Below, piece after piece: positions 18,801 to 28,536 of a stretch of 64,000 nucleotides of DNA (the first letter of the stretch is position 1; each line of letters opens with the position of its first letter). Under the pieces are notes generated by a model. It saw only the letters and a program-made list of their open reading frames with translations, was not told where the DNA came from and ran no database searches. The position numbers and the translations under genes are program-made. This stretch comes from CAVWTN01 sp963757945 (GTDB lineage Bacteria; Vulcanimicrobiota; Vulcanimicrobiia; Vulcanimicrobiales; Vulcanimicrobiaceae), in contig CAVWTN010000002.1 in NCBI GenBank assembly GCA_963757945.1, forward strand, positions 1,550,001 through 1,614,000, given 5' to 3'.

Positions 18801-19362
18801 GATCATAATCGTTCGCGTCGAGAAACTCGTCAAGTATGGTTGAGCCCCGAGAGCAATACTGATCGAATGCCGTGAAGAGTTTCTCGTGGTCAAAGACGTG
18901 TGCGGGCTCGAGACCAAGTTCTGAGAGGCGATCATCGAACGCGCGCGCCAGAGCGATCGTCAGACCGTCACTTGCACCGGCACTCATCATCGTCACCCGG
19001 ACGGTTAATATTTTTGCCTTGACGAGGAAGCTGTGCTTTCCCTGAAGCTCGAGGAGCGCAGGATCAGTGTTTTGAGTATAGAGGCGTTGGTCGCGACTTA
19101 GCAACATCTCGACGATGCGGAGAAAGTGCGATTTCCCCGAGCCGAAGGAGCCGAATACCCAGCGACCGAGGCTCTGCCAATCCTGCCGCTGAGTGAGGAG
19201 GAGACCGATGGGCGTTAGGAGATGGTCGAGTTGCTCGGTGACGCCTCTCGTAAATACATACGTGCGCGCGAGTTCGCTAGGGTCGGACCCATCTTTGACG
19301 ATGAACCGGTCAAGCATGGCCCGGTCGGGTAGCGTGAGGTAGTCACGGATAAGTTCAGGCAC
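15853..19362 (-). CDS. pglY: Type 2 BREX ATPase PglY
   Basis: An 1169-residue ATPase with Walker A GSFGSGKS at residues 71-78, close to the N-terminus, as in PglY/BrxC proteins (usual size about 1200). The opening (MPELIRDYLTLPDRAMLD and the TRGVTEQLDHLL segment) and the long helical remainder fit the family. It is the large ATPase of the BREX complex. It lies 21 bases after the pglX stop and overlaps pglZ. It appears intact, but the IS element upstream in pglX is likely to reduce its transcription. Confidence 0.87.
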   Translation of the reverse strand: MPELIRDYLTLPDRAMLDRFIVKDGSDPSELARTYVFTRGVTEQLDHLLTPIGLLLTQRQDWQSLGRWVFGSFGSGKSHFLRIVEMLLSRDQRLYTQNTDPALLELQGKHSFLVKAKILTVRVTMMSAGASDGLTIALARAFDDRLSELGLEPAHVFDHEKLFTAFDQYCSRGSTILDEFLDANDYDRASFAAIRAGDFAQRRTLARECAAFMYGNDDTRFEPNPADARSQMARHAAGLGFQAIAFLIDEFVLWAQSLPGEEYIGAANELTGLVDAERQPIPFIVLPAIQRSISERFQDDHSEDALRNSLSHTIARFSPMIVLEDKDIFEVAQRRVLAVRPARREAWHDAVSKIVDKFEAQQAVLVGNDAPETLKQLYPFHPALLHVLSDVSQGLQRERTSLFMLFQLLVEIRPNLELGQLVSLGALWEAIYSKDNVAILKQQVSQRGTNDAAHELVKTLETWDRLREPIQNAAKTDDAIRVLDLLVKSILLCQLSRTRFFGDERPLSESITIENLFRLNRAEVDVPIEALGSRTVSDLLSRLAGVAPSIVKVEGKTPRDRVSIALDTVDIAAMVDGLKPTAGDRFSILAKYVKAVLDLSSDLRDDNLDGVYPVTWRATNRKGRVRLERLDLLAGRSHDNDFAPGESEAFRILVLLNVADPQAAVERVAAARAYAQQWTGVLVPGALSARGAEALEVLAKLELVYAREKNAALGGFKMSMHPIVDRQVAANRSVAEEQLREALTAAYARDAQLLTLRNNAPELFVGTLRDPGRIVQQTALQLLDLRYPQHPKFPETPRKPSLEMLFRVVQRANQDGGRTALDSTESLIVERLGVPLELFDHGQLVASLRATGLYTSAVRLKVDEGESTVAGLRKSLLLSYGIEADVADAIIAAFATQADYRLSDGGTSRVISTLSVIGSGGWLVNGDLPDQATWIGGRSNALALFGELRDVALSLSPTNVEALVTAFHGRLAVAIEAMSKVRDTLTTLQRKGLFSGSSVSLEAYRGAATQLAAFPKNERLVKELARLDEATIKRLRNAIDAAGDDDRACQSLLHDKLIDMVKPELRSELQRTLEQVGPPIAGALGAWGTKATEWIRTELEKKRVPEEPPRPPHPPESGLPGTKRFKAGTVTELNTALAELQTFSELQIAGGASVFLVASVDPDPTRGAT

Positions 19363-19383
19363 GGGCGGGCTCCGGTTCGATGT

Positions 19384-21979
19384 TCATAGTAACTTCATTT
19401 CCGCCTTCGCAAGGCGCTGGACTTCACGCGGATCTATGTAGCGAGTCCCCTTTCCACGCCCGACGACATCGATATCGCCGCGTGCGCGGAGAGCGGCGAG
19501 CACGTTCTTTAGCAGCGCGTCGTCGCCAGATGTTGCTACAACTAGGCCGGCAGCGGTAGATCCCCGCTCGCCCGCAGCGCGGATTCGAGCGTGAACGGCT
19601 GCAATGAGCTCAGGATCGAGTGGGGCCTCGAGGGTTGGCTTACGGACTGGCTTAGGCGCGGAGACGATGGCCTTCTTGGAACGCGACGTTGATTCGCGCC
19701 ATTCGAGGAGGATTGGGCAGGGGCAGCGCGCGCCGCAGATCTCTGCGAGTGAGCGGACCTGCGGCTCAAGCGGGTCGTGCGTGCGGCGCAATTCGTCCAG
19801 CTTGTCCCAGAGGGCAAACTGCACGGGGCACCGCGAAGGATCGTCCTGCGGCCGCTCTGACGCGTTCCGATCTTGATCGTTGCGGAGTTGGAAGATCTCG
19901 AGGGATGCGCGAGCTCGTTCGGCCACCGTCCAGCCACCCCAGCCGTACCTCCTGGGTTGGACATCGTCATAAGCGATAAAGCGCTCATTGGGGACGTTGA
20001 ACTTTCCACGCAGTTTCCAGCCGCTTGGTTGAGCGTAGTCAGCCGGCTTGAACGGTGGCGCGACGGGCATCGGCTCGATCACCTCACCGCGGTCCTCACG
20101 CTCTTGAAGGCGCCAAACTCCCTTCCAGTTTGTCGCCCTGCCCGGTTCGAACGGCACCGTGTTGTCGGGGCTGCCCGAAACGGCATCGGCGACGAGCTTC
20201 TGCAGGCCCGTTCGCTTGAGAAAACGCGATGGCGAATCCGGGACTGCACTCGCGTCGAGGATCCGGCCCAGAGTAGCGGCCAGAGTGTCGGTACTTGCAC
20301 CGAGTAGCGAGGCGATGGCGAGGAGTCTCTCATCCCTGGCAAGCCGATTCGCCAACAGGTTCAGCGAAGCCGGTTGCGATGGCCCCGATTCGCGGACGCT
20401 CGCCTCGAGCCCATCCGCGAGAAGCGCCGTAGCCGCGGAGCGCACGCGCTCATCCCACACTGTCTGCGTCCAGCGTCGTTTGTAGGCGGGCTGTTCAAGG
20501 ATTCCGACGGTCTCGTCCGACTCTATAAGCGCAAGTCGGGCACGGAGAACAGCCGCGTAGCCTTCGTCGTATTCTGACGGTATCTCTGTGACCGGCTCTA
20601 GCCGATGGCGGTCGAACCACTTTGTCTCCTCCTCACCGCTCGCCACGCGGCGTGCCAGCGCAATCTCAAACGGGCGATGCCCAGGGCGTAATCGTCGCTC
20701 GGCCGTGATTTCAGCCTTAGTTGCGCTGGCGACTATGCCGAACCGCTCGTGCATCAACCAGTCGAGTTCCTCTTGCAGAAACACAAGACGCGCTAGTTCA
20801 TCCTCGTCCGCTCTGCGGGCACGATCTAGATCGGTGACAATAATATCCGCCGTGGCGTTTGCAAGCACGCTTGCCGGATCGTGGCGCTGCCGCGCGCTAA
20901 CGGCACGCTCTATCTCTGCGATAAGGACCGCGCGCGTCGCCTTGCCTTCTCTGTCATACGGCGCCCGAATGACGGTCGTCCCATTGTGAACGTAGCGCTC
21001 CTCCCACGATTCACCCGGGACGCGACCCTCGCCAATGACATCGCCGCCCTTTGGAAAGCAGACCAGCTTGAACCAAAATTCTAATGTGCTCGAATTCAGC
21101 ACCGCCGCGACGTCCTTGTAGACGTCTGCGCTTGACGCGGCTAACACGAGTATTGGAGCAGTCTGCGTAAACATACTACCACTATTGTCAAAGACAAAAT
21201 GGGAAGTTGTGGAAATCTCGGCGATAATAACGCGGTTGCGCCCAGCTCCGGTTCGGCCACTTGTGATCTGATGATAGCGCCACCAGGGCACGCGACCTTC
21301 ACGGTAGGTCTTGTTCCCGAATAGCTTTCGAGACCATAACGTGTTCCGAAACGGCCACAGCGTGCTGGTTATAGCATCGTCCTCTAGGAGGACCATCCTG
21401 GAGTCATATGGGCAAAGAATCCTGGCTTTTGATAGCGCCTGCCAATCTCTAACATCTTCGCCCTCGATAAGCGGACGACTCAATTCAAGGTAAGGTAGGC
21501 GGCGCACGAATATTTCATCGTGTGAGACTCGAACTGCTGCTCCTGCATCTGCACCAAGTGCGCTCAAGCGGGGAAAAGCGTCAATCTGCGCCTTAATCGC
21601 GAGAGCCTTCCTGCTCGCCAGTATCCACGGATGCGCTCGAAACGTCGATTGCGGCAAGTCAAAAGCGGCTACCCACATGTCCTCAAATTCGCTTGAACTG
21701 AAGCCCTTGAGGATGCTCCGCCACACGTGCCCGTTAGCTGGATCCTGAGGAACCGCTGGCTCGCCACGCTTTCCGGACACCAAATGAACGGGCGAGAAAT
21801 CGGAGGCGCGATCTCGGGACGCGAACATGATGATCGTGGGAGTTCCATGTCCGGGTATGTACGCGCCGGATGTGTCGACGACTGCGTCAAGTCGGACATC
21901 ACGAATGACATTGGTAATCAATCCCGAACCAAAGGTGCGCTTGCAGAAGTTGTTGCTGGTAATGAAGCCGGAACGTCCA
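19384..21979 (-). pseudogene. pglX: pglX, 3' part, cut off by an IS1182 element
   Basis: The C-terminal part of the BREX adenine-specific DNA methyltransferase. The frame is open through GRSGFITSNNFCKRTFGSG to the insertion point. It continues through VVDTSGAYIPGHGTPT, a strongly conserved PglX segment, into the target-recognition and C-terminal regions. It has no start codon of its own; an internal TTG at 21921 could only yield a protein without the AdoMet motif. Joined to the 5' part through one CTAG, it gives a continuous 1258-residue PglX. In BREX the enzyme marks host DNA and is also needed for defence. Confidence 0.93.
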
Positions 21980-21983
21980 CTAG
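21980..21983. repeat. Target duplication CTAG, left of the IS1182 element
   Basis: This CTAG directly precedes the IS tip and is matched by CTAG at 23475-23478 on the other side. Keeping only one copy restores the pglX frame exactly, which confirms a 4-base duplication. Confidence 0.93.
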
Positions 21984-23474
21984 GAGTTTGGCGGACTTGT
22001 GGCCGCCAAATGGTAGAATTGGGGTATGGGGGACAACTTCGTTTCGTTCGATCGTGACACGCTATTTCTGATGCCTCCGAGCGTCCAGGATTGGCTTCCG
22101 GAGAAGCACTTGGCGCGGTTTGTCGTCGATGTGGTATCGCGCTTGGATCTGCGTCCGCTGCGGGACTCGTACTCCGGCCGCGGTTCGGCTGCGTACCATC
22201 CGGAGATGATGGTGGCGCTGCTGTTTTACTCGTACGCGACCGGCCTGCGAGCGAGCCGGAAGATCGAAGCGGCGACGTACGAATCGGTGGCCTTTCGATA
22301 TATCGCGGCGAACACGCATCCCGACCGCGACACGATCTGCGCCTTCCGGCGCCGCTTCTTTCCGCATCTTGAGGCTCTGTTCAATCAGATCCTGATTGTC
22401 GCCAAAGAGTTGGGGTGCTTGGAAGTCGGCCGGGTAAGCCTGGACGGCACCAAGATCAAGGCGAACGCATCCAAGCATCGCGCGCTCAGCTTGAAGGGTG
22501 CGAACCGGCTTGAAGTTCAGCTGAAGCGAGAAGTGCGCCGGATGCTGGAACTCGCCGAGGCGGCCGACTCGGCCGACGAACGCGACGGCGGGATCGATAT
22601 TCCTGCGGAAATCGCACGCCGCGAAGATCGCCTCAAAGCCATTGCTGAGGCGCAAGAGCGGATCAAGGCGCGCGAAGCGGAGCGCCAAACCCAGGAACAC
22701 GTCGAGTACCGGGACGTGGTGGCCGATCGCGACCGGATCGCGGAGAAGATCGGCCGCAAGATCAGGGCGCCAAAGAGGCCGAAGGATTGCGTTCGTCCGG
22801 AGGCTCAAGTGAACTTGACCGATCCGGAATCGCGCATCATGCCGAGTTCCGAAGGGTTCGTTCAGGCTTACAACGGGCAGGCCGCCGTCGACACCGGTTC
22901 TCTGTTGATCGTCGGCGCTGAACTTAGCCAGCGCCCAATCGATTGCCGTCTGCTCAAGCCGATGCTGCGAAAACTTACGGCGCTGCCGGTCGGCAAGCCG
23001 CACGAGTTGTTGGCCGACGCCGGCTACTTCAGCGAACTCAACGTTGAGTTGTGCGTCGAGAGCGGGGTCGTGCCGTACATCGCTCCCAAGCGCGATCGCC
23101 ATCATTGGGGCCTGCGGCGATTCCGCGTTCCAAAAGCTCCGAAGCCTGGAGCCTCTGCTTTGGCGCAAATGTTGTACCGGCTGCGAACGCCGGAAGGCCG
23201 TGCAATCTTCGCCCTGCGAAAATGCACCGTCGAGCCCGTTTTCGGGAATCTCAAGCGCGCCTTGGGCTTCCGTCAGTTCTTGCTTCGCGGCCATCGAAAA
23301 GCCAGCGGAGAGTTTCTCCTGGGCTGCACAGCCTGGAACCTCAAACGCTTGCACACGCTGGCGATGGCTTGAAGGGAGCGAGGTGAGACCACCCACTTCA
23401 TGTCGGCGGTGGCCGATCACGACTGGCTCTCCCGCGAAAGAGTCGATTCGCGTCCCTTCAAGCCCGCCAAACTC
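21984..23474 (+). mobile_element. IS1182-family insertion sequence
   Basis: A 1491-base element with near-perfect terminal inverted repeats: GAGTTTGGCGGACTTG on the left and GAGTTTGGCGGGCTTG read inward from the right. It carries one transposase gene on the plus strand, opposite to the BREX operon. CTAG is duplicated at both edges. The element looks complete and potentially mobile. Confidence 0.95.
22026..23372 (+). CDS. IS1182-family DDE transposase
   Basis: The 448-residue product starts MGDNFVSFDRDTLFLMPPSVQDWLPEKH, the usual N-terminus of IS1182 transposases (DUF772 domain), with YHPEMMVALLFYSYATG following. The DDE core shows LDGTKIKANASKH for the first Asp, LLADAGYFSE for the second, and the C-terminal VEPVFGNLKRALGFRQF with the catalytic Glu. 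A predicted coiled coil lies in the middle (about 165-240). The reading frame is uninterrupted, so the enzyme is probably active. Confidence 0.95.
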   Translation: MGDNFVSFDRDTLFLMPPSVQDWLPEKHLARFVVDVVSRLDLRPLRDSYSGRGSAAYHPEMMVALLFYSYATGLRASRKIEAATYESVAFRYIAANTHPDRDTICAFRRRFFPHLEALFNQILIVAKELGCLEVGRVSLDGTKIKANASKHRALSLKGANRLEVQLKREVRRMLELAEAADSADERDGGIDIPAEIARREDRLKAIAEAQERIKAREAERQTQEHVEYRDVVADRDRIAEKIGRKIRAPKRPKDCVRPEAQVNLTDPESRIMPSSEGFVQAYNGQAAVDTGSLLIVGAELSQRPIDCRLLKPMLRKLTALPVGKPHELLADAGYFSELNVELCVESGVVPYIAPKRDRHHWGLRRFRVPKAPKPGASALAQMLYRLRTPEGRAIFALRKCTVEPVFGNLKRALGFRQFLLRGHRKASGEFLLGCTAWNLKRLHTLAMA

Positions 23475-23478
23475 CTAG
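23475..23478. repeat. Target duplication CTAG, right of the IS1182 element
   Basis: Second copy of the duplicated target. In the pglX frame it contributes the TCT-AG bases that join seamlessly to the 3' part. Confidence 0.93.
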
Positions 23479-24655
23479 ACGATGGCAGGAGGAGGAAACG
23501 CTCGGCCATGGGAGCGTTGAGAGAGTACTGTTCTTGGGCGCTTCTGGGCCACAGCTCTCTGTACTTCGCGCGCTTTGCGACGTCTGCTACTTCTTTATAT
23601 GGCGGATTCCCAACAACCGCATGAAAACTGCGAGCGAAGAATGTGACGTTGCGATCGCGCTCATCGCTTGGGCCGTAGTGATCGATTTGTGACGAGTCGC
23701 GGATGCCGGCTAGCGGCATTTGGTCTGAGAGGGTCTCCCATGGGATCAATGCATCGCAAGTGATAACGTCGAAGTGGAGCCTCGTAAGCTGCTCAACATT
23801 GCGCACCCCGGTTTCTCGCACGACACCGAGCAACAGGCGAAAGCGCGTCAGTGCGGTCGCGTAGTCGTTGAGGTCGGCTCCGGATACAGACGCCAAGGCG
23901 AGAATTGCGGCGTCCCATTTGACCTTTGGATCACTCTCGTCACCTAATGCTTTGCGCCATCGCTGCGCGAGGCGCTCGAAAGCGCCAAGCAAGAAATGCC
24001 CGCTTCCGCAGGTGGGATCGAGCAACCGAAAGCCGTCGAGGGGGAACGTCTGCAGCGCCGGCTCAAGGGTGTGATCGAGGATGAATGTTTCAACGAATCG
24101 CGGCGTTTGCAGGAGCGCGTACCGATCCTTTACTTGCGGATCAAGCTCCTGATAGAGGTCGCCGATGAATCGTGTGTCGAGCTTTCCTCGAAATTGGAAT
24201 GTGGGCCCGTCGCCCCGATTGTCCTGCCACACTTCCCAGACAGCGCGAGCAGCAGCAGCGTTCGGCTCCGCGATCTCGACGGGCGTCGGCGTGAAGAGTT
24301 CTGGGAGCACTCGACGCGCGTCGAGAAAGACGGTCTGCAGATATGCAGCGATGCTGAGGTTTGGAAACAGCTCCGCAAAGAGCGGATAAGTCCCACCGTC
24401 CAGGATGCGCTGCGGCATAAAGAGACCTTGATCTTCGAGAACTCGAACGTAGAGTGACTTCAGAACATAGACCGTCGCTGCACGACCGGCGAAAGTGACG
24501 AGCCAAGCATCGACGTCTGCGACCGAGGATTCCTCGGCACGCAGGCGTTCGCGAGCCTGCGACATGAGGTGTTCATCAGCGTAATATTGGCGAAGCAGAT
24601 CCTCGCGAACAGCTAGTTCTGCTTTCTGGAGCGCCGGTAGGAGTTCTTCGTTCAC
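23475..24655 (-). pseudogene. pglX: pglX, 5' part with the methyltransferase motifs
   Basis: The first about 393 residues of PglX. AdoMet motif I DPTCGSGHFLLG lies near residue 213 and catalytic motif IV NPPY near residue 348. The frame runs to LLLPSS at the insertion, then reads a short tail inside the IS to a stop at 23417. Such a protein would hold the catalytic motifs but lack the recognition and C-terminal regions. The start ATG overlaps the pglW stop by four bases. Apart from the insertion, no lesion is seen, so the inactivation looks recent. Confidence 0.93.
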
Positions 24656-27600
24656 GCTGAGGCCTCAAGGTAGAGAAGCGGGTCGGAGCCCGTCACGACG
24701 AGCGGGATGCTGCGGTTAAGACGCGCATGCTCGCGCGGATGATCGCCCGGCACGCAGACGACGATAGCGCCATAATCGCTGCCACCACGCGCGTCCTCGT
24801 AGAGTGACCGCAATGTACCGGCCGCTTTGGTGTGCGCGAGCGCTCCAAGGTTGTAGAGCAGGGTGATGTCGTTGCGCCGGCCGGTGACCATGGCTCCGCG
24901 GAGAATGTCAGTTGCAGCGGCGCCGGCGAATGTGTCCAAATTGCCGAACGCAAAGCCACGCGCATCGCGCCTGAGGGCTCCGGTGAGCAAGCCCTTCGCG
25001 TGGAGCGCTTCACAAAGCGCGCGATCGACGTCGATCGCGTGCACACGTTCCAAACCGTGCGCGTCGCGGAGGGCCTGGAGAAGCCGACGTGCTAGCCAGA
25101 CGTGCGGCCCTGGTTCGGTGACGATCAACTGGAACGCGACCGTTCTCCGTGTTGCCATGATAGCCGCGGCTGCGCGATCGACAGGATTGCGCACGATATC
25201 CACGATTTCGGAAGGAGCAGGCGCTTCCGCCTCTTCTCGGGCGTCGTTGCGGTCGAGGCGGCCGTTATCGTCAAACTGCAGCCCTGCTGTCCTGAACGCT
25301 TCGAGCGCCTCTGGGGTGCCGGCCCCAGGTAGCCGAAGGCCGGGCAGCAGCTCTTGGGTGCGCTGGAGCAGCGTGGCCGGCGGCATCGGAAGCTTGACGC
25401 GCTCAAGAGCGTAGCGCAAGGCCTCCATCGCCGTCGGAGCGGTCGGACGAAACCAGGTCCCCTCGGCAGTAGAAGAAAGACTCGCGTCCGCGCGGAGGAC
25501 GGTCTCGACGGCGTGCACGAGGCCGTCGTCGCCAAGGGCGACGATCCGTTCAGGCAATTCAGCCGCCACCACCGAGGCCAGCCGCGCGGCCGTTGTAGCC
25601 GGTGGCCACGCGATGTCGCGCGCAACCTCGCTCGCAAAGGAGGAGAAGTCGTCCGCAGTCCACGGAGGCGCCCAGGCGATACGGCCCGTGACATCCCCGC
25701 CCGCGACGTTGAGGACATCAAGGGCGCGATCGGGTGCAACCCCGAGCGCTCCGATAGCCGTTTGGAAGTGGTCAATCTGGTCAAGCCGCCACGGTGGCAA
25801 GACTGCATCGACGAGCACGCCTTCCGGATCGTCGGAAAATTTCGCGAGGGCTTCACGGATGCGGCGTTCGGCGTCTGGCCCGAGTTCAGGAACATCGAGC
25901 ACTGTTGTCGGGCGCAGCATTGCGAGGTCGCCGATTGTGTGGCGCCCCAGCTTGGCGAGGGCCGCGACCATGCGGACTCCGAGGTTCAGCTGTGCTATTG
26001 GCCGCGGGTCGCCGACGAGCGTTGGCGCAAAGCCGAGAAGCGGAGCCGGAAGAATCGTAACGCCTCTTGGATCCGGCGATGGATCGCCAAAGCGGCTCCG
26101 CAGCGCGCCGACGAGCGCTGAGAGTTCATCGGCTGCCGCACGGCCGACCGTTCGTATGCGCAGGAAGTCCTCAGTGCGTAACTTGCGCGCGTCATCAAGC
26201 GTGACGACTCCGCGGTCGCGCAGCGCGCCCAGCAGCGCATCCGAGAGCAATACCGTCTCGAGCGCGTCTTTCAGGGTAGCACCATCGTGCAATACGACCT
26301 CGGCCTCTGGGCCGAACGCAAGCGCCTGTTGCGCCTTCTCACCGACGGCTGCCAATAGACGCCGCGCCGCTGCCGCCGCAGTAATGGTTTCGCTTGTCAG
26401 GATCGATCGGATTGCCTTCGCAAATCTATCCGCGTCTCTTTGCCCGAGTGCCGTGGCCAATTCCGTCGCATCGAGGCGTGGGTCGCCCAACGGTTCCGCG
26501 CCACCCCATGGGTGGGTTCCGCCGATTGCCTCCCATAGCGTCAGTGCCGCCGCGTACACGTCATCTTCGAATGCCCAAGCGCCGCGTTCCAGAAGCCGAG
26601 CCGATTTGTACGGCGCCGTGCCAACCTCGACGTGCGGGTCGCCCGTGGCGACCGCCAAGCCGAAGTCCAGAAGCACGGCCTTCCCCTCCGGCGTCAGCAT
26701 TACGTTTGCCGGCTTGATGTCGCGATGGACCCAGCCTCGAGCGTGCAACGCGCCTAGCGCGGCGACCAAGCCTTCGATCGCTCCTCGCAACTGCGTGGCA
26801 TCGAGTTGGCCGCGTAGCCGAGCTAGGTCTTGACCCGGCACGAGATCAAACTCGCCGATCTTGTTGTCGGTGACATCCTTGCATGTTCGGGCGACGACGA
26901 TGTTCTCGTGTCGCAGCGTCACCAGCAGTTCGATCTCCGACAGCAGCGTGTCGGCGGCCGGCGTGCCAGCTCGCGCGATCTTGAGCACGAGCTCGCCGGC
27001 TAGGTCCCTTCGTTGCGCTACGACTGTCCGACCGGTCGCTCCAGCGCGTAGCTCGCGCAGGATCTCGTAGTCGCCGATCCGTTCGCGTTCGCCCTCGCCG
27101 GCAACGCGGCGTAAGAGCCGATCGAGTCGCAGGGAAACATCCGCCATCGAGGTCGGCCGCTTTGTCTCGCTCCGAGCGAGGAGGTCGGCAATGAGCAGAC
27201 GCAGGTCGTCGACGGCATCGGGCTCACCACCGCGCACCTGTGGGATCTTCCCCCCGGCAAGGGCGGCTGCCGCGCTCGCGAAGATCGGTTTCCCGAACAC
27301 AATGTGAGCGAAGAGTGCGCCGAAACTGTAGATGTCGTCGGCGATCGATGGGCGCCCGCCCTGCAAGACCTTCGGTGACGCATAGACGCTCGCAAGGGCG
27401 TTCACGGTGCTCGCCGGGATAAGGCTAAAACCTTCCGGGACAATGGGACGGGCGAGTTCCAGATGGCGCAGGGCAATGGACGCTGGGTCGGCTGGGTCAC
27501 GCAGGACGATCGCACTTGGCTCGAGCGCGCCGTGAACAACGCCCTGGCGATGCAACCGCCCGATCGCATCGGCGAGGGCGACGCCGTAGCGGAGTGATTC

Positions 27601-28536
27601 CTTGAGGCCGCGCGTTGTGCTGCCGGCGAGAATCTCGCCAAGTGGCGTCGCATTTGCTAGTGATTCAAATGGGATGACGTAGACTGGATTGCCATGCCAA
27701 TCAGCTTCGAGAGCCGGATAAGCCTTGGGGACGACCCCGCTGGCCGCGAGTCCAGCTATTGTCGCAAGCTGCTGACGAACGAGGGCGATGGTTTCCGTTC
27801 GTTGTCTCTTGCTCCCGTCAAGCGCATAGACGTGCAGCTCGAGATTCTCATCGGCTCCGAAAGCTAGATCGTTGCGGGCGAGGAGCCGCTCCACGCGGTC
27901 GGTCGTTGACGGGAGTTGTTCGAGGATAAGATAGTTTGATAGCCGATCGCGCCGAGGGCGTTCCTTACCGCCGACCAGGTACTCCGCAATTGCTTCCTTT
28001 TCGACTGGCGTGAAGGGCGCGATCTGCGCCCAACGATCCGGCTTCAGGATGGCGCTGATCAGGGCGGCTGGGTTATCAAAGGCGAACGGTGCGATATTGA
28101 AGGTCGTGCGTCGCTCGAAATCGGTATCGAACAGCTTGGCGTTTGGACCGCAGACGTACACCAGCTCCTGCACCCATATCGGGCGCTTCGCGAGGTGGTT
28201 ACGATCGAAGCGTTCGAGTTCGGCTTTCAGCTCCTTGGCTTTGCGTGAAAGCAGCTCGATCGGATTTGGGCGCGGGGTCCCGTCTTCTAAGAACCAGCGC
28301 TCACGCTGCAGCGTGATGCGGCCACCCCATCCTTTGATTTCGATAACGAAGATCATGGATGGCCCTACGACGATTGCATCGATCTCGTTGAGGCGATTGC
28401 GACCGTTAGGGAGGCTGACGTTCGTGCAGAGGGCGTACGATTCGGGTTCGGCGCCCAGCTTCTCGCGCAAGAGGTCGAAGGAACGACGCTCGGCGTCGTT
28501 TATTGCCTGGCCTTCGACGATCGTCTTGATGCTCAC
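24652..28536 (-). CDS. pglW: Type 2 BREX serine/threonine kinase PglW
   Basis: A 1294-residue protein. An N-terminal NERD nuclease-like domain has EIDAIVVG and FVIEIKGWGG (acidic residue plus E-x-K, residues 51-70). Next is a kinase-like domain in which the catalytic loop reads VVHGALEPSAIV near residue 333, so HRD is lost. A second kinase domain is complete, with VHRDIKPANVML near 603 and LLDFGLAV shortly after. The C-terminal part has helix-hairpin-helix-like segments (RIRTVGRAAADEL and VPELGPDAERRIREAL). PglW is the signature kinase of type 2 BREX. It overlaps its neighbours at both ends by four bases. Confidence 0.9.
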   Translation of the reverse strand: MSIKTIVEGQAINDAERRSFDLLREKLGAEPESYALCTNVSLPNGRNRLNEIDAIVVGPSMIFVIEIKGWGGRITLQRERWFLEDGTPRPNPIELLSRKAKELKAELERFDRNHLAKRPIWVQELVYVCGPNAKLFDTDFERRTTFNIAPFAFDNPAALISAILKPDRWAQIAPFTPVEKEAIAEYLVGGKERPRRDRLSNYLILEQLPSTTDRVERLLARNDLAFGADENLELHVYALDGSKRQRTETIALVRQQLATIAGLAASGVVPKAYPALEADWHGNPVYVIPFESLANATPLGEILAGSTTRGLKESLRYGVALADAIGRLHRQGVVHGALEPSAIVLRDPADPASIALRHLELARPIVPEGFSLIPASTVNALASVYASPKVLQGGRPSIADDIYSFGALFAHIVFGKPIFASAAAALAGGKIPQVRGGEPDAVDDLRLLIADLLARSETKRPTSMADVSLRLDRLLRRVAGEGERERIGDYEILRELRAGATGRTVVAQRRDLAGELVLKIARAGTPAADTLLSEIELLVTLRHENIVVARTCKDVTDNKIGEFDLVPGQDLARLRGQLDATQLRGAIEGLVAALGALHARGWVHRDIKPANVMLTPEGKAVLLDFGLAVATGDPHVEVGTAPYKSARLLERGAWAFEDDVYAAALTLWEAIGGTHPWGGAEPLGDPRLDATELATALGQRDADRFAKAIRSILTSETITAAAAARRLLAAVGEKAQQALAFGPEAEVVLHDGATLKDALETVLLSDALLGALRDRGVVTLDDARKLRTEDFLRIRTVGRAAADELSALVGALRSRFGDPSPDPRGVTILPAPLLGFAPTLVGDPRPIAQLNLGVRMVAALAKLGRHTIGDLAMLRPTTVLDVPELGPDAERRIREALAKFSDDPEGVLVDAVLPPWRLDQIDHFQTAIGALGVAPDRALDVLNVAGGDVTGRIAWAPPWTADDFSSFASEVARDIAWPPATTAARLASVVAAELPERIVALGDDGLVHAVETVLRADASLSSTAEGTWFRPTAPTAMEALRYALERVKLPMPPATLLQRTQELLPGLRLPGAGTPEALEAFRTAGLQFDDNGRLDRNDAREEAEAPAPSEIVDIVRNPVDRAAAAIMATRRTVAFQLIVTEPGPHVWLARRLLQALRDAHGLERVHAIDVDRALCEALHAKGLLTGALRRDARGFAFGNLDTFAGAAATDILRGAMVTGRRNDITLLYNLGALAHTKAAGTLRSLYEDARGGSDYGAIVVCVPGDHPREHARLNRSIPLVVTGSDPLLYLEASA

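Noticed and set aside
22062..23420. 452-residue frame opposite the IS1182 transposase
   Set aside because: Mirror frame of a GC-rich transposase with no motifs.
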